Shown here: piece by piece, positions 5,261 through 5,901 of the stretch
How the letters are laid out: every line of letters starts with the position of its first letter
Numbering within the stretch: the first letter of the stretch is position 1
Assembly: GCA_012515885.1 (NCBI GenBank)
Contig: JAAYXN010000397.1
Coordinates: 1 to 5,901 of the forward strand
Length of the DNA stretch: 5,901 nt
Origin: Rhodococcus sp. (in: high G+C Gram-positive bacteria)
GTDB taxonomy: Bacteria; Actinomycetota; Actinomycetes; Mycobacteriales; Mycobacteriaceae
Direction: 5' to 3'
Made by a program: the position numbers and the translations under genes
Notes under the pieces: model-generated
The model's input: only the letters and a program-made list of their open reading frames with translations
Told to the model about the DNA's origin: nothing
Database searches by the model: none

Positions 5261-5807
5261 TCCCAGAACACAGGGTGATCCCGTCGCGGAACCGGAACTT
5301 CGGGGCGTTGACCTGGCGCGACGTGCACTGGAAGAGGCTCGCGCGGCAGCGAAAGCTCGCGGTCAGGCAGTCGGTCAGGGGCGCCGCTCAGGTGGTGTTC
5401 GCGCTATTCGCGCGCGTCGTCGTCGCGGCTGGTCTGGGCCCGGCCCCGATGATCGTGATCCCCAGCCTCTTGGCGCCTTGACCGGCCAGATTTCGAAGCA
5501 ACGAGGCTGGTCACCGCATGTTTCTGAGGGGACGGTGCTGGGTCGGTGGGTTCACGTGGTGGGCGAGGACATCGCGTCCCACGCGACGCCCACCACGCTG
5601 CGCGAAGGGGTACTGCATGTATCCGCGGAGTCGACGGCGTGGGCAACTCAGTTGCGACTGATGCAGTCACAGATTTTGGCGCGCATCGCCGGTTCGGTGG
5701 GTGATGGTGTCGTGAAATCACTGAAAATTACCGGTCCCACAGCGCCGAGCTGGCGAAAAGGAGATCGGCACATCAAGGGCCGGGGTCCGCGCGACACATA
5801 CGGCTAA
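5190..5807 (+). CDS. dciA: DUF721 protein, DciA-type replicative helicase loader
   Basis: DciA binds the DnaB helicase and DNA and supports helicase loading in bacteria without DnaC or DnaI; Rv0004 of Mycobacterium tuberculosis is the homologue. With GTG 5190 the protein has 205 residues (Rv0004 187). Residues 1-35 are an acidic Pro/Asp/Thr-rich leader containing about five degenerate pentads (PDPTK, PDTTK, PEPMT). Residues 37-90 are a helical, Ala- and Arg-rich basic stretch including ARRALEEARAAAKARG and RARRRRGWSGPGPDDRDPQP. The DUF721 core runs from about 94 to 185, with LGRWVHVVGEDIASHA, VSAESTAWATQLRLMQ and LKITGP. The end, APSWRKG...GRGPRDTYG, matches the mycobacterial protein. It overlaps recF by 71 bases in the +1 frame and is probably cotranscribed with it. 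The extra N-terminus relative to Rv0004 is the overlapping part. Confidence 0.95.
   Translation: MPDPTKPDTTKPEPMTPDPAATPDPRTQGDPVAEPELRGVDLARRALEEARAAAKARGQAVGQGRRSGGVRAIRARRRRGWSGPGPDDRDPQPLGALTGQISKQRGWSPHVSEGTVLGRWVHVVGEDIASHATPTTLREGVLHVSAESTAWATQLRLMQSQILARIAGSVGDGVVKSLKITGPTAPSWRKGDRHIKGRGPRDTYG
5193..5222 (+). repeat. 15-base tandem repeat in the recF/dciA overlap
   Basis: CCAGATCCCACGAAG (5193-5207) is followed directly by CCAGATACCACGAAG (5208-5222), with 14 of 15 bases identical; weaker copies continue to about 5265. In the dciA frame it gives PDPTK/PDTTK; in the recF frame it gives His-rich peptides (RSHEA/RYHEA). Repeat expansion would lengthen both proteins by five residues per unit. 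Confidence 0.8.
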
Positions 5808-5820
5808 ACCGGTCGGACCC
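5783..5820 (+). terminator. Inverted repeat over the dciA stop, possible weak terminator
   Basis: GGGTCCG (5783-5789) and CGGACCC (5814-5820) are perfect inverted copies with a 24-base loop containing the dciA TAA. A T-rich stretch follows at 5829-5832, nine or more bases away. The loop and distance argue against an efficient intrinsic terminator, and the first arm encodes the conserved C-terminus, so the match may be incidental. Confidence 0.3.
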
Positions 5821-5846
5821 TCACCCGATTTTACGTTACTGGTTGT

Positions 5847-5852
5847 TACACT
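5847..5852 (+). promoter_or_regulatory. Probable -10 element of a leaderless promoter
   Basis: TACACT fits TAnnnT. Its last base is five bases before the A of ATG 5858, so transcription would start at or within a base or two of the start codon. Leaderless transcripts with this geometry are frequent in actinobacteria. No convincing -35 is visible, which is common for such promoters. The local AT-rich stretch (5828-5858) stands out from the GC-rich surroundings. Confidence 0.5.
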
Positions 5853-5857
5853 AAATT

Positions 5858-5901
5858 ATGTCTTCCACTGCCCGTGTGCCCGACCGCATAGTGCGGCGCG
5901 G
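5858..5901 (+). CDS. Start of an unidentified gene running off the window
   Basis: ATG 5858 opens a frame, MSSTARVPDRIVRR, to the last base. There is no Shine-Dalgarno sequence, but the -10-like TACACT immediately upstream would give a leaderless message. gyrB normally follows the DUF721 gene in relatives; the GyrB N-terminus usually leads quickly into ITVLEGLEAVRKRPGMYIG, and nothing visible here resembles it. It may be an unusual GyrB N-terminal extension, a different gene, or not a gene. Fourteen codons cannot decide. Confidence 0.4.
   Translation, partial: MSSTARVPDRIVRR

Overview
The window is a chromosomal replication-origin region from a high-GC Gram-positive bacterium, most likely of the Mycobacteriales (the Mycobacterium/Nocardia/Rhodococcus/Gordonia/Dietzia group). 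The gene order dnaA - oriC - dnaN - gnd - recF - dciA (DUF721) is the order I recall for mycobacteria and nocardioforms. The protein sequences also fit that group: DnaN ends in YLLMPVRLPG and the DUF721 protein ends in GRGPRDTYG, both as in mycobacterial homologues. I could not run a search, so the genus is not assigned.

Layout, all genes on the + strand. Positions 1-1095 hold the 3' three quarters of dnaA. Positions 1096-1792 are a 697-base non-coding region with the hallmarks of oriC: DnaA boxes, an AT-rich unwinding segment and dense repeats. Positions 1793-2977 are dnaN (sliding clamp). Positions 3021-3950 are gnd (6-phosphogluconate dehydrogenase), joined by a TGATG stop/start overlap to recF (3950-5260). 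recF overlaps dciA (5190-5807) by 71 bases. After a 50-base gap, a reading frame with a leaderless-type promoter starts at 5858 and leaves the window; gyrB would be expected here, but these 14 codons do not look like the GyrB N-terminus.

How it works together: DnaA binds the boxes and opens the AT-rich segment. DciA is the helicase-loading factor of bacteria that lack DnaC/DnaI. DnaN is the processivity clamp. RecF acts at stalled forks and gaps. gnd is a metabolic passenger that is common at this locus in relatives.

The genes are ordinary and intact. The unusual part is oriC. It carries ten exact CTCGAG palindromes within 484 bases, against one in the rest of the window. Several are spaced 11-13 bases apart, some are fused to DnaA-box-like half sites, and five of them (plus one degenerate copy) lie within or at the end of a 21-bp inverted repeat just after dnaA. 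Next to this are a helically phased row of DnaA-box-like sites and an arrangement resembling the basal unwinding system of Bacillus subtilis (two abutting boxes, a short spacer, then A-centred trinucleotides). I recognise no known regulator for CTCGAG at an origin, so this is the best candidate here for something undescribed.
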